In this document: positions 13,507 through 17,078 of the stretch, one piece after another | Position numbering within the stretch: the stretch's first letter is position 1 | How the letters are laid out: every line of letters starts with the position of its first letter | Source: Opitutia bacterium UBA7350 | GTDB taxonomy: Bacteria > Verrucomicrobiota > Verrucomicrobiia > Opitutales > Coraliomargaritaceae | Direction of reading: 5' to 3' | Assembly (NCBI GenBank): GCA_002470925.1 | Contig: DKOX01000106.1 | Coordinates: 1-17,078 of the forward strand | Length of the DNA stretch: 17,078 nt | The notes under the pieces: model-generated | What the model was told of the DNA's origin: nothing | Database searches by the model: none | What the model saw: only the letters and a program-made list of their open reading frames with translations | Position numbers and translations under genes: made by a program

Positions 13507-16323
13507 TTATCTGGTGTGATCGCCCCGCGTGATCGCTTCCAATTCCTCGCGCAGGTCAAGGAGATTATCCGAATCCACCTGTTCCGCATCTTTGCGATGT
13601 TCAATGTAGAATGTATCCATCGCAACTCCCCGTTCGGTCGCAATACGCGCGAAGGTTATATCAAAACCCTTGCTGTGGATCAGCCGCGCCAAACGGTACA
13701 ACAGACCGAGTCGGTCTGCAGCCTGCACTTCGATAATGGTGCGCTTCAGCGAGAGTTCATGATAGACATCCACTCGCGGCGGGAAAGGCGCCGGCAAAAG
13801 ATCGCGGTTTTGCTGCGCCTGCGCTTTTTGCACCTCCGCCTCTTTTAAATCAATGGCGTGCTGCAAAAGCTTGCCCTCCACCAGGGCCTCGTGCAAATGC
13901 CGCCGGAAGACCTCGAGCGCCCCTCGGTCGGTTACCAGACCGCCACTGGTATCCATGATGTAGAAGGTATCAATCGAGATATGATCCTTGCGGGTGATTG
14001 CTTTGGTACTCAGGATATTGACTCCCGCCAGCGTGAGGGCGCCCGCCAGTTTGTAGAAAAGCCCCGCCCGATCCCAGGTAACCACATTGACCACCGTCAG
14101 GCTCAGGTCGGGATCATCACGCCAATCAATTACCGGCATGAGCGAACCCACCGAGTCGGAGGTCTGTATCTGTCCCATCAAATCATGTGCCATTCGCATG
14201 TGCAGCGCAATCTCCTCGGCGTGCGTGTTGATAAAGTAACGTTCCGGCAGCAGGCTGAAATGTGCCTGCATCTCCTCTACGCTCAAGCCCTCCGGCAAGT
14301 GGCTCAAAATTTCCTCGTGCAGCATCGCGATGCGCTCCTTTCGTTTACCTTCAATGACGTTCTTACCCGCAAAGACCTCCAGTGTTCCCAGGAAAAGTTG
14401 CCGGTGCATGGAGTCTTTGTATGCATTCCAAAGCGTCGGCGCAGTTCCCCGTGCATCGCAATAGGTGTGCACATATAGAAAGCGCAATTTTTGCGGATCT
14501 TCGACCTTCTCGGCAAATGCGGCTGTTGTTTCGGGATCATCCAGGTCAAAGCGTTGCCAGATTCGTGCCATTTCCAAATGATTGCGGATAATAAATAAAA
14601 TAAGTTCCTGTTGCTGAGGATCGATCCCAAAGCGTTCCAAAATCGGCCGCGCAATACGCGCACCGGCAGTATCATGCCCTTTAATTCCTTCTGCTTTGCC
14701 AATATCGTGCAAGAGCAGGATTAAATAAAGCAGGAGCGGATCATCATTTTGTCGCAGCGCCTTTTCGTAGGCTCCGCTTACCGCATCTACTTTTTGAAAG
14801 ACCCGATCGAGGTGCTTGATGGTCTGCAGCACATGCATGTCCGCGGTGTAACGATGGTAGAATTCATGCTGTACCCGACAGGTCAGTTCCCCGAATTCCG
14901 GCAGGTAACGCCCCAAAACTCCCAAATTGTGCATCTCCACCAATATCGGGTAAACCTCACCGGCGCTCCGCAAGATACTGCAAAAACTCTTCGCCGCGGA
15001 ACGGCTCTGTATCAAACTCCCGTCGATTAAGGGAATCGAACGCGAGATCAGAAATTTCAAACCGGGGTCCATCTTTGCGCCGAATTGTTGCATATAGCGA
15101 AAGATACGAATTAAGCGCACCGGAGACTCCGCAAATACCTTTTTCGATTCGGCACGGAAGACTCGATCCTGCAAAATGAACCCGTCCACACGCTTCTGCC
15201 TGCCTTTTTGATATGCCCGCAGGACATCGCCAAAGGAGTATCGCCACCGTGCCCCGTCCGGGTCTCCAGTGCTCAACGCCAAGCGTTCCTTCAGGAGTTC
15301 ACTGGTGTGATAAATCGTGCGCACCGCCCGGTAGTAATCCATCATGAAGGCTTCCACCCGTTCAAAAATATCCTCTTGTGGGTAGTTTAAGCCCTCTGCA
15401 ATTTGCGGTTGCTGTTCCAGGAGCAGCTTGTCGGTCGGGCGCTTGTTTAGGAGGTGCAACTCGGTCCGCACGCGCAGGAGAAAATCGTAAGCCCGCTCCA
15501 TCGCAAGCCGTTCATCCCGCCGCAGCAAACGCGCCTTCTGGATCGCCTTGAAGTCTTCATACCCAAATTTGATGTGCGCCATCCACAAAATATTCTGGTA
15601 GTCGCGCAAACCGCCCACCCCATTCTTGACCTCCGGTTCCTGCAAATATGCGGTGTTGCCTGCCTTCCCGTGCCGTGCTTTCTCCGCGATCAGGCGTTGC
15701 TTGATATAATCCCGCGGGTTCTCGGTCTGCACATAGTTCATGAAACGCGCGCGCATCTTATCGTAGAGCGGTTCCGAGCCGCAGATGAAGCGCGATTCAA
15801 GGATCGCATTCTTCGATTGAATCTCGGCGCGGGCCTCCGCCAAGACTTCCCGGGTGTTGCGCGAGGCATGCCCCACTTTCCAGCCGAAATCCCACAGGGG
15901 GTATAAAATTTCCTCCGTTAGAATTTCCTGAAAACCCTCAAAGCGCTCCTGGTTCGAGATCCGTTCGGGATAAAGAAACATGATATCGATATCACTGTGC
16001 GGGTTCAGTTCCGCCCGCCCATAGCCCCCCGTCGCCAGGACCGCCATCTTACACGGCAAACGGCCTTTTTCCGTGGCGTAACGATTCAAGGCCGCCAGAA
16101 AAAGATTTTCGACCACCACATCCACCATCACGGTGCGCGCCTGACAAATCTTGCGACCCGACCATCCCTTCCGGTGGTCGCGCAGCAACAATTCATTTTC
16201 CAATTCCAGAAAACGTTTGTAGGCGGGCAATTGCTCGCTCCGGGGCACGCCCGGATCAAAAGCCAGACGCTTGTGGGCATGTTGATGGAGCCGGTTGAGG
16301 CTGGGTGATTGAATCGGAGGCAT
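13507..16323 (-). CDS. glnD: Bifunctional uridylyltransferase/uridylyl-removing enzyme GlnD
   Basis: Glutamine sensor that adds UMP to, or removes it from, PII protein and so sets glutamine synthetase and nitrogen gene control. The product is 938 residues (E. coli 890). The nucleotidyltransferase motif is GGYGRAELNPHSDIDI (99-114), with the metal-binding SDID at 110-113. The PII-modifying helical region follows. The HD hydrolase domain carries LLHDIGKAEG (His539-Asp540). Two ACT domains, at about 740-810 and 862-930, bind glutamine. ATG at 16323 is supported by AGGA at 16330-16333 with a six-base spacer, the clearest ribosome binding site in the window. A GTG five codons upstream is less likely. 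It heads an operon with the histidine kinase and the VanZ-like gene. No glnB, glnK or amtB is visible nearby. Confidence 0.95.
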   Translation of the reverse strand: MPPIQSPSLNRLHQHAHKRLAFDPGVPRSEQLPAYKRFLELENELLLRDHRKGWSGRKICQARTVMVDVVVENLFLAALNRYATEKGRLPCKMAVLATGGYGRAELNPHSDIDIMFLYPERISNQERFEGFQEILTEEILYPLWDFGWKVGHASRNTREVLAEARAEIQSKNAILESRFICGSEPLYDKMRARFMNYVQTENPRDYIKQRLIAEKARHGKAGNTAYLQEPEVKNGVGGLRDYQNILWMAHIKFGYEDFKAIQKARLLRRDERLAMERAYDFLLRVRTELHLLNKRPTDKLLLEQQPQIAEGLNYPQEDIFERVEAFMMDYYRAVRTIYHTSELLKERLALSTGDPDGARWRYSFGDVLRAYQKGRQKRVDGFILQDRVFRAESKKVFAESPVRLIRIFRYMQQFGAKMDPGLKFLISRSIPLIDGSLIQSRSAAKSFCSILRSAGEVYPILVEMHNLGVLGRYLPEFGELTCRVQHEFYHRYTADMHVLQTIKHLDRVFQKVDAVSGAYEKALRQNDDPLLLYLILLLHDIGKAEGIKGHDTAGARIARPILERFGIDPQQQELILFIIRNHLEMARIWQRFDLDDPETTAAFAEKVEDPQKLRFLYVHTYCDARGTAPTLWNAYKDSMHRQLFLGTLEVFAGKNVIEGKRKERIAMLHEEILSHLPEGLSVEEMQAHFSLLPERYFINTHAEEIALHMRMAHDLMGQIQTSDSVGSLMPVIDWRDDPDLSLTVVNVVTWDRAGLFYKLAGALTLAGVNILSTKAITRKDHISIDTFYIMDTSGGLVTDRGALEVFRRHLHEALVEGKLLQHAIDLKEAEVQKAQAQQNRDLLPAPFPPRVDVYHELSLKRTIIEVQAADRLGLLYRLARLIHSKGFDITFARIATERGVAMDTFYIEHRKDAEQVDSDNLLDLREELEAITRGDHTR

Positions 16324-16329
16324 AAGTAA

Positions 16330-16333
16330 TCCT
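16330..16333 (-). promoter_or_regulatory. Ribosome binding site of glnD
   Basis: AGGA six bases before the ATG at 16323. It decides between ATG 16323 and the in-frame GTG at 16338, which lies upstream of the AGGA. It is the only convincing Shine-Dalgarno sequence among the starts in this window. Confidence 0.6.
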
Positions 16334-16461
16334 ATCACATCTCAATACCACCCTTCGCAAAACACCACGTAAAAAACACGCTTTCGTTTTTGACCCCGCC
16401 GCGCTTTCCGCGCATTTTTCATTTTTAACTTCTAATTATTACCATTCAACGCACCCGAACC

Positions 16462-16995
16462 ATGCAAATTGCCGCCGACTTCGTTGTCTCCATCGAATAC
16501 ACCCTCAAGAACGATGAGGGCACAATCATTGACCAGTCCCAGCCCGGACAGCCCATGGATTACCTGCACGGGCATCGCAACATTATCCCCGGCCTTGAAA
16601 ACGCCCTCCTTGGCAAATCGGTTGGCGAATCGGTAGAGGTACGCATTGAGCCTGCCGAAGGTTACGGTGAATTCAACCCCGCCCTCGAACAAGTCGTTCC
16701 CCGCGAGCGTTTCCAAGGGGTCGATAATCTCGAAGTCGGCATGCAATTTCAGGCCAGCACCGAACAGGGCCCCGTGGCGGTGCGCGTTAAAAAAGTGGAG
16801 GGCGAAGAAGTCACGGTGGACGGCAATCACCCCCTTGCCGGACAACACCTGAATTTTTCCGTAACGGTGCAGGGCGTACGCGAAGCCACCGAAGAAGAAA
16901 AAGCCCAGAGTCACTTACAACAGGGTGGCGGCGAAGGCGGTTGCTGCGGCGGTAGTGGCGGCGAGAGTCAGGGCGGCGGTTGCGGTTGCAACTAA
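16462..16995 (+). CDS. SlyD-type FKBP peptidyl-prolyl cis-trans isomerase with Cys/Gly-rich tail
   Basis: Cytoplasmic prolyl isomerase and chaperone. The product is 177 residues. The FKBP half-domain has VVSIEYTLKNDEG and YLHGHRNIIPGLENALLGKSVGE (34-56). The insert-in-flap chaperone domain follows at about 70-125, and the SlyD signature DGNHPLAGQHLNFSVTV is at 120-136. The tail from residue 154 is almost only Gly, Ser, Glu and Cys, with Cys161, Cys162, Cys174 and Cys176. E. coli SlyD has a longer His/Cys-rich tail that binds nickel; this tail has no His, so nickel delivery is less certain though metal binding is likely. The gene is divergent from glnD. No Shine-Dalgarno sequence is visible. 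I leave the symbol blank because the slyD name implies the His-rich nickel function. Confidence 0.92.
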   Translation: MQIAADFVVSIEYTLKNDEGTIIDQSQPGQPMDYLHGHRNIIPGLENALLGKSVGESVEVRIEPAEGYGEFNPALEQVVPRERFQGVDNLEVGMQFQASTEQGPVAVRVKKVEGEEVTVDGNHPLAGQHLNFSVTVQGVREATEEEKAQSHLQQGGGEGGCCGGSGGESQGGGCGCN

Positions 16996-17015
16996 GGCCG
17001 CACGCGCCGGTTGAA

Positions 17016-17035
17016 AAGCGACTGGAGTGTCGCTT
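17016..17035 (+). terminator. Hairpin after the SlyD-type gene, possible terminator
   Basis: AAGCGAC, six-base loop, GTCGCTT forms a perfect 7-bp stem 20 bases past the stop codon. Only a CTT/CTAG follows rather than a T-run, so termination would be weak or need Rho. The same AAGCG...CGCTT pattern recurs in the hairpin at 17059-17078. Confidence 0.4.
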
Positions 17036-17058
17036 CTAGGGCATACGAGTCACCGTGG

Positions 17059-17078
17059 AAGCGGCAATCCTGCCGCTT
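17059..17078. repeat. Second hairpin, 8-bp perfect stem, at the window end
   Basis: AAGCGGCA, loop ATCC, TGCCGCTT reaches the last base of the window, so any T-tract would lie outside. With the hairpin at 17016-17035 it may form a tandem terminator or a dispersed REP-like palindromic unit. Confidence 0.45.

Noticed and set aside
13201..13848. 215-codon open frame antisense across the kinase and glnD
   Set aside because: Spans the junction of two well-supported genes on the other strand and shows no domain-like sequence.

Overview
The window reads as an ordinary stretch of a bacterial chromosome of moderate GC content. It is tightly packed with housekeeping genes. I see no insertion sequence, prophage, CRISPR array, tRNA or rRNA. 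The protein style suggests the Verrucomicrobiota, perhaps class Opitutae: a cyanobacterial/plant-like IspH with a long extra N-terminus, a full-length GlnD, an AhpC ending in Cys-Pro-Cys, and starts that mostly lack Shine-Dalgarno sequences. That placement is inference from memory of the families, not a search.

Layout. Positions 1-3479 (minus strand) hold recA, then mnmE, then mnmG, which runs off the left edge. mnmE and mnmG overlap by four bases. A perfect 16-bp parS palindrome lies inside mnmG at 209-224. A HAD phosphatase-like gene (3740-4408, plus) meets a gamma-glutamylcyclotransferase-family gene (4412-4819, minus). An AhpC-type peroxiredoxin (4884-5411, minus) has its own terminator. 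miaB (5551-6912, plus) meets the long ispH (6909-8648, minus), and their stop codons overlap. A RelE-fold small protein (8779-9147, plus) is coupled by a one-base overlap to pssA (9147-9968, plus). A 273-bp AT-rich gap with DnaA-box-like sites precedes dnaN (10242-11366, plus), whose stop overlaps that of a VanZ-like gene. The minus-strand operon glnD - GAF/GAF histidine kinase - vanZ-like fills 16323-11363. A SlyD-type FKBP (16462-16995, plus) and two hairpins end the window.

How the parts relate. mnmE, mnmG, dnaN and a perfect parS within about 12 kb are typical of an origin-proximal region, although dnaA is not next to dnaN here. IspH makes DMAPP; MiaA uses DMAPP to make the i6A tRNA base that MiaB then thiomethylates, so the convergent miaB/ispH pair serves linked steps and both are Fe-S enzymes. 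MnmE/MnmG also modify tRNA. Peroxiredoxin and the GGCT-family gene may both touch thiol/redox metabolism.

I found no clear-cut new multi-gene system. The items most deserving a second look are the intragenic parS, the RelE-like protein coupled to pssA, the roughly 165-residue N-terminal extension on IspH, and the possible origin upstream of dnaN.
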